Origin: an uncultured Prevotella sp. | GTDB taxonomy: Bacteria > Bacteroidota > Bacteroidia > Bacteroidales > Bacteroidaceae | Length of the DNA stretch: 41,753 nt | Direction: 5' to 3' | Assembly (NCBI GenBank): GCA_937907705.1 | Contig: CALCVP010000089.1 | Coordinates: 1 to 41,753, forward strand | Position numbers and translations under genes: made by a program | The notes under the pieces: generated by a model | Database searches by the model: none | The model's input: the letters and a program-made list of their open reading frames with translations, nothing else | What the model was told of the DNA's origin: nothing | Part shown: in pieces, positions 7,863 through 16,279 of the stretch | Layout of the letters: each line of letters begins with the position of its first letter | Numbering within the stretch: position 1 is the first letter of the stretch

Positions 7863-8909
7863 ATGAGCAACATTAAGTATTCCTTTATCATTCCAGTTTA
7901 TAACCGCCCTGACGAGGTGGACGAGCTTCTTGACAGTCTTACCCGGCAGACGTTGCAGTGCTTTGAAGTCATCATTGTGGAAGATGGCAGTCAGGTGTCG
8001 TGTCGGGAGGTGTGCAACCGTTATGCTTCACGCCTTGACCTGCATTACTATATGAAGCCTAACAGTGGTCCGGGACAAAGCCGTAACTATGGTGCAGAAC
8101 GTGCCCAAGGCGAGTATCTCATTGTGCTTGACTCTGATGTCGTACTTCCTGTGGGCTATTTGCAGGCAGTGGACTATGAGTTGTCGGTGCATCCTGCCGA
8201 TGCTTTCGGCGGTCCCGACCGTGCGCATGCTTCCTTTACCGATGTGCAAAAGGCCATCAGCTATTCCATGACCAGCTTTTTCACCACGGGCGGCATACGT
8301 GGCGGCAAGAAGAAATTGGACAAGTTCTATCCCCGTTCCTATAACATGGGCATCCGTCGCGATGTCTATTTGCGTTTAAGGGGCTTTTCCAAGATGCGTT
8401 TTGGCGAAGATATAGACTTCAGCATCCGTATATTCAAGGCGGGATGCCGTTGCCGCCTGTTTCCGGAAGCATGGGTATGGCACAAGCGCCGCACCGATTT
8501 CCGCAAGTTTTTCCGTCAGGTCTACAACAGTGGCATTGCCCGTATCAATCTGTACAAGAAATATCCGGAGTCGCTGAAGTTAGTGCATCTGTTGCCCACA
8601 GTGTTTACCGTAGGCGTCATTTTGCTGGTGCTGGTGTCAGCGGTGGGCCGCTTGTTGATGCATTATGACAACATAGACCGTTGGTATTGGCTGTGTGCAG
8701 GTCCGTGGTTGCCCATCTTGCTGTATTGCCTGCTGCTGCTGACAGACTCTGCTTGGACCAACAAAAGCCTTAAAGTAGGCTTGCTCAGCGTGCCGGCGGC
8801 CTTTATCCAGCTGTTCGGTTACGGCTGTGGCTTTATTGAGGCGTGGTGGAAGCGCTGCGTGAGAGGGCAGGATGAGTTTCATGCTTTTGACAAGACGTTT
8901 TACAAGTAA
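7863..8909 (+). CDS. Family 2 glycosyltransferase, membrane-attached
   Basis: A 348-aa GT-A type glycosyltransferase. The N-terminal domain (about residues 1-235) starts SFIIPVYNRPDEVDELLDSL, carries the metal/nucleotide motif LDSDVVLP near residue 90 and the acidic GEDIDFSIR motif near residue 180. The C-terminal third has three or four hydrophobic segments, indicating membrane attachment. It probably transfers a sugar from a nucleotide donor onto a surface glycan or lipid carrier; donor and acceptor cannot be read. It converges with radC and is not part of a polysaccharide cluster here. Confidence 0.88.
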   Translation: MSNIKYSFIIPVYNRPDEVDELLDSLTRQTLQCFEVIIVEDGSQVSCREVCNRYASRLDLHYYMKPNSGPGQSRNYGAERAQGEYLIVLDSDVVLPVGYLQAVDYELSVHPADAFGGPDRAHASFTDVQKAISYSMTSFFTTGGIRGGKKKLDKFYPRSYNMGIRRDVYLRLRGFSKMRFGEDIDFSIRIFKAGCRCRLFPEAWVWHKRRTDFRKFFRQVYNSGIARINLYKKYPESLKLVHLLPTVFTVGVILLVLVSAVGRLLMHYDNIDRWYWLCAGPWLPILLYCLLLLTDSAWTNKSLKVGLLSVPAAFIQLFGYGCGFIEAWWKRCVRGQDEFHAFDKTFYK

Positions 8910-8925
8910 ATATCTGCCTAAAAGC

Positions 8926-9074
8926 CATAAAGATGGCAGTGAATTTGCAAGAGCAGTGCAATCGGCGTGTAAGAGCATAGCTTTTACCCTGCGGTTGCAC
9001 TGCTCTTGCGTTCCGGTTGCACCGTTATCGTGTGTCTGTTGCATAGCTGTTGCATGGCAGCATAATGATGCTTA
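8926..9074. repeat. 22-bp dyad array A2
   Basis: Five clear units start at 8948, 8970, 8992, 9014 and 9036, all exactly 22 bp apart. Dyads in order: CAAGAGCA-G-TGCAATCG, TAAGAGCA-T-AGCTTTTA, CGGTTGCA-C-TGCTCTTG, CGGTTGCA-C-CGTTATCG, CTGTTGCA-T-AGCTGTTG. Weaker units start at 8926 and 9058; the last reaches the radC stop codon. Unit 1 is the reverse complement of unit 3 except for one transition, so the array folds about unit 2. It fills the gap between two convergent genes. Confidence 0.85.
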
Positions 9075-9764
9075 CAACTTTCCTTGTTCGCTGTAGCTGT
9101 AATAGCCGTTTTCTGTAACGATAACATGGTCGAGCAAATACAGGCGCATCAGCCGGCACGCCTCTTTCAGCCGCTTCGTAATGGCATTGTCGTTAGAGCT
9201 GGGGTGCGCATGGTTGCTGGGGTGGTTGTGGCACAGACACACTACTGTAGCATTGCACAGCAGCGCCTGCTTGATAATCACTCTTACGTCTACAGCCGTC
9301 TCTGTCAGTCCTCCGTGCGACAGTTGCATACATTTCAGCAGTTTGAAGTTCTGGTTCATCAGCAGCACCCACGCCTCTTCTTCAGCCAAGTCCTGCATTT
9401 TGGGGCGCATGTATTGATATACCGCCTCTGCCGAATCCATTTTGGGGCGTTCCATGGCCTTCTCCATTTGGCGGCGCTTGCCCAGCTCGCATGCTGCCAA
9501 CACAGCCACCGCCTTGGCAGGCCCCATGCCTTTGTAGCGTTTGTCGGTCAGTTCCTTTATTGTCATCTTGCCTAAAGCGTTCAGCGTGTTGCCGCAATCG
9601 TTCAGCACATGTTGCATGAGCGATACCGCTGTTTCTTCGGTAGAGCCAGAGCCTATGAGTATAGCCAACAGCTCAGCGTTGGTCAGTGCCGCTGCGCCAT
9701 GTGCCATCAGTTTTTCCCTGGGGCGGTCTTCTTCAGACCATTGGTTGATGTTCAGTTTTGTCAT
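9072..9764 (-). CDS. radC: RadC/YicR family JAB-domain protein
   Basis: A 230-aa protein of standard RadC (UPF0758) length. The N-terminal helix-hairpin-helix part includes GMGPAKAVAVLAACELGKR, and the C-terminal JAB/MPN metalloprotease-like domain has the zinc motif HNHPSNHAHPSSND near residue 180. The historical link to radiation resistance is not well supported and the molecular function is unknown. It is divergent from the PASTA gene and converges with the glycosyltransferase. A TACCTTTG -7 box on the minus strand lies at 9933-9926. Confidence 0.93.
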   Translation of the reverse strand: MTKLNINQWSEEDRPREKLMAHGAAALTNAELLAILIGSGSTEETAVSLMQHVLNDCGNTLNALGKMTIKELTDKRYKGMGPAKAVAVLAACELGKRRQMEKAMERPKMDSAEAVYQYMRPKMQDLAEEEAWVLLMNQNFKLLKCMQLSHGGLTETAVDVRVIIKQALLCNATVVCLCHNHPSNHAHPSSNDNAITKRLKEACRLMRLYLLDHVIVTENGYYSYSEQGKL

Positions 9765-9925
9765 AATGATATTTTAAGGTAAATGGATGTCTGGTATCGG
9801 TTCCAATCAGATTATGTCATGTATGCAGCCAGTGTGCATCAAGTAATGAAAGAGTGTACGGCCTCCATTATCGTTGACGGCAGTTAGCTGTACCGCCGGA
9901 AAGCAAGCACCGCAGCCCTGCTCCG

Positions 9926-9933
9926 CAAAGGTA
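9926..9933 (-). promoter_or_regulatory. radC promoter -7 box
   Basis: TACCTTTG on the minus strand, 162 bp before the radC start. It fits the consensus, but the -33 element is not clear. Confidence 0.45.
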
Positions 9934-9972
9934 TAAATACTTATATAAATTTGCACCAACTTACCGATTTAT

Positions 9973-10003
9973 TTTGCGTTTAACTTGATTTACATTATCT
10001 TTG
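9973..10003 (+). promoter_or_regulatory. Promoter of the PASTA-rluD-ddl operon
   Basis: TTTG (9973-9976), a spacer of exactly 19 bp, then TATCTTTG (9996-10003). This is a full match to the Bacteroidetes promoter pattern, 21 bp before the start codon at 10025. Confidence 0.85.
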
Positions 10004-10024
10004 CAATAAAAACATACAACAGAG

Positions 10025-10738
10025 ATGAAGGCAAAAGATTTCTTTCGTAAAATCTTTAGTTTCCAATTATGGATCAACCTTTTCTCTATGCTGATTGTGG
10101 TTATAGTGCTTTGCCTTGGCGTAAAAATAGGCATTGATTTGTATACACACCATGGCGAAGAGATAGTAATTCCTAATGTGAAACATAAACTTTTTGCTGA
10201 CGCCGAGCACCTGTTGGAAGAACAGGGGCTGAAAGTGGTGGTGAGCGATACAGGCTATGTAAAGACGCTTCCACCCGACTGCATATTGGAGCAGACACCG
10301 GCACCGGGCAACAGGGTAAAGGCAGGTAGAGTGATATATGTGGTAATCAACTCCTCTCACTCGCCTATGATAACGCTGCCCGACATTATCGACAACTGCT
10401 CTTTCCGCGAGGCCAAGGCCAAGCTGATAGCAATGGGCTTCAAGGTAGGCCCGGCAGAATATGTGTCGGGCGAGAAAGACTGGGTCTATGGCGTGAAGCA
10501 GAAAGGGCAGATGCTCCAGAATGGGCAGAAAGCACTGGTGGATGTGCCGCTGGTAATACAAGTGGGCGATGGCATGAGAGACCTGGAAGACTCGGTGGTT
10601 TATACCGATCCTACCTATTATGACACTACCGACGGCGACACGCTCCATTATGAGCACAACCATGCCGCCGAAGAAAAAGAGAGCAATGCCAATGCAGCGG
10701 ATGTGGACGAGTTTGAAGTGGTGAACGGCCCTGAATAG
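10025..10738 (+). CDS. PASTA-domain membrane protein
   Basis: A 237-aa protein with an N-terminal cytoplasmic stub, one membrane span (about residues 14-40), and then two to three PASTA repeats outside the membrane. The first begins near GEEIVIPNVKHKLFADAEHL, the next at SPMITLPDIIDNCSFREAKA. PASTA domains bind peptidoglycan precursors or act as structural modules in penicillin-binding proteins and kinases; here there is no kinase or transpeptidase domain. It heads a run with rluD and ddl, which fits a cell-wall role. Confidence 0.86.
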   Translation: MKAKDFFRKIFSFQLWINLFSMLIVVIVLCLGVKIGIDLYTHHGEEIVIPNVKHKLFADAEHLLEEQGLKVVVSDTGYVKTLPPDCILEQTPAPGNRVKAGRVIYVVINSSHSPMITLPDIIDNCSFREAKAKLIAMGFKVGPAEYVSGEKDWVYGVKQKGQMLQNGQKALVDVPLVIQVGDGMRDLEDSVVYTDPTYYDTTDGDTLHYEHNHAAEEKESNANAADVDEFEVVNGPE

Positions 10739-10824
10739 CTCCCGTCTTGCAGCATAGACTGACAACTATAGCCCCTGCTGTGTTTTTAGAATAAAAACGG
10801 GGCACTATTGAACAGAAAAAGACA

Positions 10825-11874
10825 ATGACAGAAGACTTGATAGAAGAACTTGAAGACGATGAGAGCCAGCAGCTCTATGAGCACCTGCGCATTGTAGTGG
10901 ACAAAGGACAGGTGCCTTTGCGTATCGACAAGTTCATGTTTGAAAAACTGCAACATACCAGTCGCAATCGTATTCAGCGTGCTGCTGATGCGGGTTTTGT
11001 GCATGTGAACGACCGGCCCGTGAAAAGCAATTATAAGGTAAGGCCGCTTGACTTGATTACCCTTATGCTTGACAGGCCGCAATACGACAACTCTATTGAG
11101 CCGGAAGATATACCCCTTGATGTGGTCTATGAAGATGCCGAGCTGATGGTGGTCAACAAGCCTGCCGGGCTGGTGGTGCATCCCGGCTGTGGCAACTATC
11201 ACGGCACTCTGGTAAATGCCGTGGCTTGGCACCTGAAAGACATGTCGGCATATAATCCCAACGATCCAGAGGTGGGCTTGGTGCACCGCATAGACAAAGA
11301 CACCAGTGGACTGTTGGTAGTGGCAAAGACACCCGATGCCAAGACAAAGTTGGGCGTACAGTTCTTCAACAAAACCACCCACCGCAGCTATAATGCCTTG
11401 GTGTGGGGCAATTTTACCGAAAATGAGGGACGTATAGAGGGAAACATAGGGCGCGACCCTAAAGACCGGTTGCGTATGACCGTCTTTCCGCCAGACTCAG
11501 GCATAGGCAAATCTGCCGTAACCCACTACCGCGTGCTGGAGCGTTTCGGCTATGTTACGCTGGTGGAGTGTATCCTTGAAACAGGGCGCACCCATCAGAT
11601 ACGTGCCCACATGAAGCATATAGGGCATCCGCTCTTCAGCGATGAACGCTATGGAGGCAACATTATCCTGCGCGGAAACCGTACAGGCAGTTATCGGCAG
11701 TTTGTGGAAAACTGCTTCAAACTGTGCCCCCGACAAGCCCTTCACGCCCGCACCTTGGGCTTTGTGCACCCAAAGACAGGCAAGCAAATGGACTTTACGT
11801 CCAGTCTTCCTGCTGATATGGAGCAGCTGATAGAACGCTGGCGCACTTATATAAAAGGAAACGAATTTAAATGA
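10825..11874 (+). CDS. rluD: 23S rRNA pseudouridine synthase, RluD family
   Basis: A 349-aa protein with an N-terminal S4 RNA-binding domain (about residues 30-85) and the RluA/RluC/RluD catalytic domain. The catalytic aspartate is Asp157 in HRIDKDTSG; GRTHQIRAHM follows near residue 255. It converts uridines in 23S rRNA helix 69 in E. coli; the exact target here is inferred from family. It follows the PASTA gene by 86 bp, with a weak GC-rich stem (10771-10805) between, and precedes ddl by 9 bp. Confidence 0.92.
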   Translation: MTEDLIEELEDDESQQLYEHLRIVVDKGQVPLRIDKFMFEKLQHTSRNRIQRAADAGFVHVNDRPVKSNYKVRPLDLITLMLDRPQYDNSIEPEDIPLDVVYEDAELMVVNKPAGLVVHPGCGNYHGTLVNAVAWHLKDMSAYNPNDPEVGLVHRIDKDTSGLLVVAKTPDAKTKLGVQFFNKTTHRSYNALVWGNFTENEGRIEGNIGRDPKDRLRMTVFPPDSGIGKSAVTHYRVLERFGYVTLVECILETGRTHQIRAHMKHIGHPLFSDERYGGNIILRGNRTGSYRQFVENCFKLCPRQALHARTLGFVHPKTGKQMDFTSSLPADMEQLIERWRTYIKGNEFK

Positions 11875-11883
11875 TAATACAGT

Positions 11884-12900
11884 ATGAAGAATCTAAAGCG
11901 AACAATCGCTATCGTCTGTGGTGGCGATTCATCTGAGTATGAGGTTTCTCTGCGTTCTGCACAGGGCCTTTACTCTTTCTTTGACAAAGAACGTTACGAT
12001 GTATATATTGTGCCTTGCAAGGGCTTGGACTGGCATGTGGAACTGCCTAACGGCGATGTGTTGCCGGTAGACCGCAACGATTTCTCATTTGTACTCGATG
12101 GCAAGCTCGTGCAGTTTGACTATGCCTACATCACCATTCATGGCACTCCTGGCGAGAATGGTATCATGCAAGGCTACTTCGAATTGATACACCTGCCTTA
12201 CTCTACCAGTGGCGTGCTGGTAGAAGCCATGACCTTCAACAAGTTTGTACTGAACAACTACCTGCGCTCTTACGGCGTTCGTGTGGCAGACAGCTTGCTC
12301 ATTCGCAAGGGCTATGAAGAGCTCGTGAGCGATGAAGAGATAGAAAAGCGCATCGGTATGCCTTGCTTTGTAAAGCCGGCAGCCGACGGCAGCAGCTTCG
12401 GTGTGAGCAAAGTAAAGAACGTAGACCAGTTGGCTCCAGCTATACGCAAGGCCATGTTGGAGAGCGAAGACGTGATGGTAGAGAAATGTGTCAATGGCAC
12501 CGAGATTTCGATAGGTTGCTACAAGACGCGCGAAAAGACCGTAGTGTTGCCTGCTACCGAGGTAGTTACACAGCATGAGTTCTTCGATTATGACGCAAAA
12601 TACAACGGACAGGTAAAGGAAATCACACCTGCACGCCTCAGCGAGGACACCACCCGCCGTGTCAACGAGATAACCAGCCATATCTATGACATACTGCATT
12701 GCAACGGCATCATACGTATCGACTACATTATCTCTCACGAGAAGGATGAGCAGGGCAACCTTGTTGACAAGGTAAACATGATAGAGATAAACACTACTCC
12801 AGGCATGACAGCTACCAGCTTCATTCCTCAGCAGGTTAGAGCGGCAGGTCTTGAGATGAAAGACGTGCTTACTGACATTATTGAAAATCAGTTCCACTAA
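11884..12900 (+). CDS. ddl: D-alanine--D-alanine ligase
   Basis: A 338-aa ATP-grasp enzyme. It shows VCGGDSSEYEVSLRSA at the N-terminus, the ATP-binding FVKPAADGSSFGVSKVK near residue 160, and the metal-binding EINTTPGMTATSF near the C-terminus. It makes the D-Ala-D-Ala dipeptide that MurF, also encoded in this window at 34214-35512, adds to UDP-MurNAc-tripeptide. It follows rluD by 9 bp and ends at a terminator. Confidence 0.96.
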   Translation: MKNLKRTIAIVCGGDSSEYEVSLRSAQGLYSFFDKERYDVYIVPCKGLDWHVELPNGDVLPVDRNDFSFVLDGKLVQFDYAYITIHGTPGENGIMQGYFELIHLPYSTSGVLVEAMTFNKFVLNNYLRSYGVRVADSLLIRKGYEELVSDEEIEKRIGMPCFVKPAADGSSFGVSKVKNVDQLAPAIRKAMLESEDVMVEKCVNGTEISIGCYKTREKTVVLPATEVVTQHEFFDYDAKYNGQVKEITPARLSEDTTRRVNEITSHIYDILHCNGIIRIDYIISHEKDEQGNLVDKVNMIEINTTPGMTATSFIPQQVRAAGLEMKDVLTDIIENQFH

Positions 12901-12906
12901 AATCGT

Positions 12907-12964
12907 AAGGCCGGATACCGCATGTACCATGATAAGCAGGTGTGTTGCATCCAGCCTTTTTTAC
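12907..12964 (+). terminator. Terminator after ddl
   Basis: AAGGCCGGATAC (12907-12918) pairs with GCATCCAGCCTT (12947-12958) with two mismatches, followed by TTTT. Confidence 0.65.
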
Positions 12965-13078
12965 TGTAAGAAGCCATGTCCTTGGGCGGCAAGCAGCCGG
13001 CTTGCGCTGTGCGCGTGGCTTGCACGCCATGGTGCATCAGGCTGCAAGGATATGAATGTTGTATTAAATCTTGTTTCT

Positions 13079-14239
13079 ATGAATATACCTACTGAATTTG
13101 ACGATATACGTCCGTTTGAACCCGAAGAGCTGCCGGCCGTGTTTGAGCGGTTAGCTTCCAATGCCCAGTTCAATCAAGTGCTGGGCTATGTAATGCCTGG
13201 CGTGCCCGTGGAAATGATACATCAGAAGATGCTTCAGTGCAAAACCAACATGGACTTTCAGTTGGCATTCTGCTATTCCTTCTTGAAAAACTTGATGGCA
13301 AAGGCCAGCAAAGGCTGCGATATAGACGTGCAGGCTATCGACATCAACAGCCGATACACCTTTGTAAGCAACCACCGCGACATAGTGCTTGACTCGGCTT
13401 TGCTGGATGTACTGTTGGTGGATGCAGGCTGCAAGACCACCTGCGAGATTGCTATTGGCGACAATCTGCTGTCGCTGCCATGGGTAAAAGACCTTGTGAG
13501 GGTCAATAAGTCGTTTATCGTAAAGCGTGGCCTGTCTCCCCGCGAAACCCTGATAGCCAGCAAAGTACTGTCCGATTACATGCACTTTGTAATAGACCGG
13601 AAACACGACAATATATGGATTGCACAGCGTGAGGGCCGTGCCAAAGACTCCAACGACCGCACTCAGCCAGCCATCTTGAAGATGATGGCACTCGGCGGTC
13701 CACGAGGCAGCGTGCAGCAGAAGTTGGAGAGCCTGCATATTGTGCCGCTTGCCATCTCGTATGAGTTTGACCCTTGCGACTATCTCAAGGCTCGCGAGTT
13801 TCAGCTAAAGCGTGATGTGCCAGGGTGGAAAAAGTCAAAGCAAGACGATTTGGTAAGCATGCAAACAGGCATTATGGGCTATAAGGGCCATGTGCACTAT
13901 CATTGTGCACCATGCATAGACCAGTGGCTCAAGGCAATAAGCCCCGATACACCCAAAACTGAGATTTATGACAAGGTAGCCACTCACATGGATCAAGAGA
14001 TACATGCCAACTACCGGCTCTATCCCAGCAACTATTTGGCACTTGACATGCTGACCGGTGGCAGCGACCATGCACGGCATTATGATGCTGCCTACAAAGC
14101 CATGTTTGAGCAATACCTGCAAGGACAGTTGGCAAAGATAGACTTGGAGCATCCTGATGAGGCTTTCTTGCGTGAGCGTATCTTGACAATGTATGCCAAT
14201 CCAGCCATCAATTACCTGACGGCTCACAACAATAAGTAA
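13079..14239 (+). CDS. PlsC-like glycerolipid acyltransferase
   Basis: A 386-aa protein with acyltransferase motifs: SNHRDIVLDS (residues 97-106, the catalytic H-x4-D box) and REGRAKDSND (about 184-193, the glycerol-phosphate-binding EGR box). The family acylates glycerol phosphate or a related lipid at the membrane. The protein is longer than standard PlsC and has an N-terminal helical part of about 90 residues typical of a Bacteroidetes-specific subgroup. The reading frame is open further upstream and overlaps ddl, but that part crosses the ddl terminator. The ATG at 13079 (MNIPTEFDDIRPF) is therefore preferred. Confidence 0.82.
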   Translation: MNIPTEFDDIRPFEPEELPAVFERLASNAQFNQVLGYVMPGVPVEMIHQKMLQCKTNMDFQLAFCYSFLKNLMAKASKGCDIDVQAIDINSRYTFVSNHRDIVLDSALLDVLLVDAGCKTTCEIAIGDNLLSLPWVKDLVRVNKSFIVKRGLSPRETLIASKVLSDYMHFVIDRKHDNIWIAQREGRAKDSNDRTQPAILKMMALGGPRGSVQQKLESLHIVPLAISYEFDPCDYLKAREFQLKRDVPGWKKSKQDDLVSMQTGIMGYKGHVHYHCAPCIDQWLKAISPDTPKTEIYDKVATHMDQEIHANYRLYPSNYLALDMLTGGSDHARHYDAAYKAMFEQYLQGQLAKIDLEHPDEAFLRERILTMYANPAINYLTAHNNK

Positions 14240-14256
14240 AAAACAGACAGTGAAAA

Positions 14257-14317
14257 CGGAAAGCAGATGCCTTGCTATCATATAAAGGGGTGGGGCATCT
14301 GCTTCTTTCTTTCCGTG
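14257..14317 (+). terminator. Terminator after the acyltransferase gene
   Basis: CGGAAAGCAGATGCC (14257-14271) pairs with GGCATCTGC (14294-14302) and, after a small bulge, CTTTCCG (14309-14315), with internal T-rich sequence. A long interrupted stem. Confidence 0.6.
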
Positions 14318-14387
14318 CCAAGCAGGTATTTGGCAAGTACTGCATGACCGGTTACAACTGGACATTCATCATTCTATATCCACTATA

Positions 14388-15074
14388 ATGAAACATATAT
14401 TCTCTTTTTTCTTGCTGCTGTCGCTTCTCGTTTCGTGCAGCAACGACCCCTATGATACCGGTAATGGCGCATATTCAGACATGCGTGCCGAGTTTGTAGA
14501 GCTGCTTACCGACAATGCCTCGCATGTAGTCAGCATGAATACCGATGGCAATGTGCACCTGGTGCTCTCTTCCGCTTATCAGGTAAAGTGGTGCGAAAAG
14601 GCCGATACAGTGTATCGCGCGTTGGCTTATTATAAGCCGGTAACCACCAGTCAGGGTGCGGAGTGTGCCGAACTGATGGGGCTTACACAGGTAATGGTGG
14701 CGCACCCTTATGCTGCCACAGCCTATAAGAACGGTGTAAAGACAGACCCCGTAACCTTTTACAGTGCATGGAAAAGCAGCAACAACAAGTATGTAAACCT
14801 TGAGTTTGACATCAAGACAGGTGCAGTAGACGGCACCATAGGGCAGCAGACCGTGGGTGTGGTGTGTGATGCGGTGGAGTCACAGACCAAGGGTGGCAAG
14901 CTGTTTAGGTTGCGGTTATACCACGACCAAAACAATGTGCCCACATATTACTCTACCAAACTGTATCTGAGTGTGCCCTTGTCGGCATTGCCTACTACTT
15001 GTGCGGCAGGCGACAGCATAGCGTTTACCGTCAATACTTTTAAAGGGGAAACGGTAAAAGGCATAGCTTTGTAA
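14388..15074 (+). CDS. Lipoprotein, possibly NigD-like
   Basis: A 228-aa protein with a lipoprotein signal peptide: hydrophobic FFLLLSLLVSC with the lipid-attached cysteine at residue 17. The mature part is beta-rich, ending with LRLYHDQNNVPTYYSTKLYL and a final beta pair. The overall shape (short OB-like part then a beta-sandwich with the RLYHD...YYSTKLYLSVPL region) is reminiscent of NigD-like lipoproteins of Bacteroides, but the match is loose. Function unknown; a standalone gene with terminators on both sides. Confidence 0.65.
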   Translation: MKHIFSFFLLLSLLVSCSNDPYDTGNGAYSDMRAEFVELLTDNASHVVSMNTDGNVHLVLSSAYQVKWCEKADTVYRALAYYKPVTTSQGAECAELMGLTQVMVAHPYAATAYKNGVKTDPVTFYSAWKSSNNKYVNLEFDIKTGAVDGTIGQQTVGVVCDAVESQTKGGKLFRLRLYHDQNNVPTYYSTKLYLSVPLSALPTTCAAGDSIAFTVNTFKGETVKGIAL

Positions 15075-15133
15075 ACAAGGAACAATGTGGCGCAGCGGCG
15101 AACACATTCAGTAAAAACAATGATTGGTAACCG

Positions 15134-15190
15134 AAAACGGTGTGTCAATGCTTCAATTTTGTGTGCTTGACAGCCGTTTTTGTATTTTTG
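15134..15190 (+). terminator. Terminator after the first lipoprotein
   Basis: AAAACGGTGTGTCAA (15134-15148) pairs with TTGACAGCCGTTTT (15167-15180) with a small bulge, followed by TTGTATTTTTG. Confidence 0.72.
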
Positions 15191-15236
15191 ACCCTTGGTT
15201 AGACTTGTTGATTTGTCATTTTTGTCAAAGCATGTT

Positions 15237-15244
15237 TACTTTTG
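15237..15244 (+). promoter_or_regulatory. Promoter -7 box of the second lipoprotein
   Basis: TACTTTTG, with TTTG at 15212-15215 (21 bp upstream), 94 bp before the start codon. Confidence 0.6.
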
Positions 15245-15337
15245 CAGCACAACCAGTGCATGTGTTTTGACAGGACAGCAAGGTGCAGTATCTTGTTGGC
15301 GTCATTAAAAAGATAAATTAACTAAACCTAATCAACA

Positions 15338-16054
15338 ATGAAAAGACTTATTATTACAACCGGTTTTATGGCCGCTATGGCTACAGTGTTTATGCTTTCT
15401 GCTTGTGGCAGTGGCGGTGGCAGCAAGCCAAGAGCCGATGGCCCTTTCGGTGAATTTACAGTGCTGGCTTATGAGAAAGAAGCCAAGATAGACGATATAG
15501 AGGTAAAAGCCGACAATAGCTCCGATCTTGGCGAAATGATAAAGCTGGGTAAAGACAAGACAAAAGTAAAGGAAGAGTATAACGAAAAGATGGAGCCGCT
15601 CGTGGAACAGCTGAAAGGCAAAACCGTGAAAACTGAGGTGGGCGACAATCTGCCCGTAAAGATAACAAAAAACTTCACCGTAACGGGTGTTTATCCTAAT
15701 AACAATCGGGTAACACTGAGGGCAGAGTTCGAGTTTACCAAGCCTACTCCTTACAGAAAAGACGGTGCTGCTGTGCAGGGCCAAAACATTACAGCTGTGG
15801 CCTACAACACGGCAGGCGAGGCTTTTGACGTGTTTGGCTGTCTGTCATATAAAGATGCTTTCAAGCAGGTCTATGGACCTGGCGATGGAGTGATGTTGGA
15901 TTTTTTGGCTACCATACGTCCCTATACCGCCATGAACTATGGCAACTTGGCCAAAATAGTATTGGTAGACCGGAATAAGGAAACGGCTGTCAAGGCAAAG
16001 GAAGCCAATACAGCTGCCATGAAGACTTATAAGAAGGACAAGCGCAACAGATAA
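15338..16054 (+). CDS. Lipoprotein of unknown function
   Basis: A 238-aa lipoprotein with signal sequence MAAMATVFMLSACGSGGGS; the lipid cysteine is residue 23, followed by a glycine/serine linker. The mature protein has a charged helical stretch (about residues 60-95, DKTKVKEEYNEKMEPLVEQL) and then a beta-rich domain, and ends in a lysine-rich tail. No family recognised. It has its own promoter and is not in an evident operon. Confidence 0.7.
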   Translation: MKRLIITTGFMAAMATVFMLSACGSGGGSKPRADGPFGEFTVLAYEKEAKIDDIEVKADNSSDLGEMIKLGKDKTKVKEEYNEKMEPLVEQLKGKTVKTEVGDNLPVKITKNFTVTGVYPNNNRVTLRAEFEFTKPTPYRKDGAAVQGQNITAVAYNTAGEAFDVFGCLSYKDAFKQVYGPGDGVMLDFLATIRPYTAMNYGNLAKIVLVDRNKETAVKAKEANTAAMKTYKKDKRNR

Positions 16055-16082
16055 AGAATACAAAGCTATTTGAGTGTTTCGC

Positions 16083-16125
16083 GTTGCATGGAAGTACAGC
16101 TGACAGTGGCTGACTTTCATGCAAC
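16083..16125. other. Hairpin between lipoprotein gene and argE-like gene
   Basis: GTTGCATGGAAGT (16083-16095) pairs with ACTTTCATGCAAC (16113-16125) with one mismatch. No T run follows, so it is a weak terminator candidate. The word GTTGCA recalls the 22-bp arrays, but there is no 22-bp repetition here. Confidence 0.4.
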
Positions 16126-16279
16126 ATCTGCGTGTCTGATTATTTCGTGCAGGATAACGTATATGTGCCGAAAAAGTGTTACCTTCGCATCTTGTAGGTT
16201 GTCAGACAGATATGCATCCTGTATGTAAGCATGACAGGCATCTGCTTTTGCACAACCAGTTTTTCTTAACTACACAGAC

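Noticed and set aside
8926..9074. A CRISPR array
   Set aside because: The units are dyads with 5-bp spacers, much shorter than any CRISPR spacer, the repeated part varies from unit to unit, and there are no cas genes.
12881..13078. An N-terminal extension of the acyltransferase overlapping ddl
   Set aside because: It crosses the ddl terminator and is cysteine-rich low-quality sequence; the ATG at 13079 matches the family start.
16083..16125. A sixth 22-bp array
   Set aside because: The GTTGCA word and inverted repeat are there, but no second copy occurs 22 bp away.
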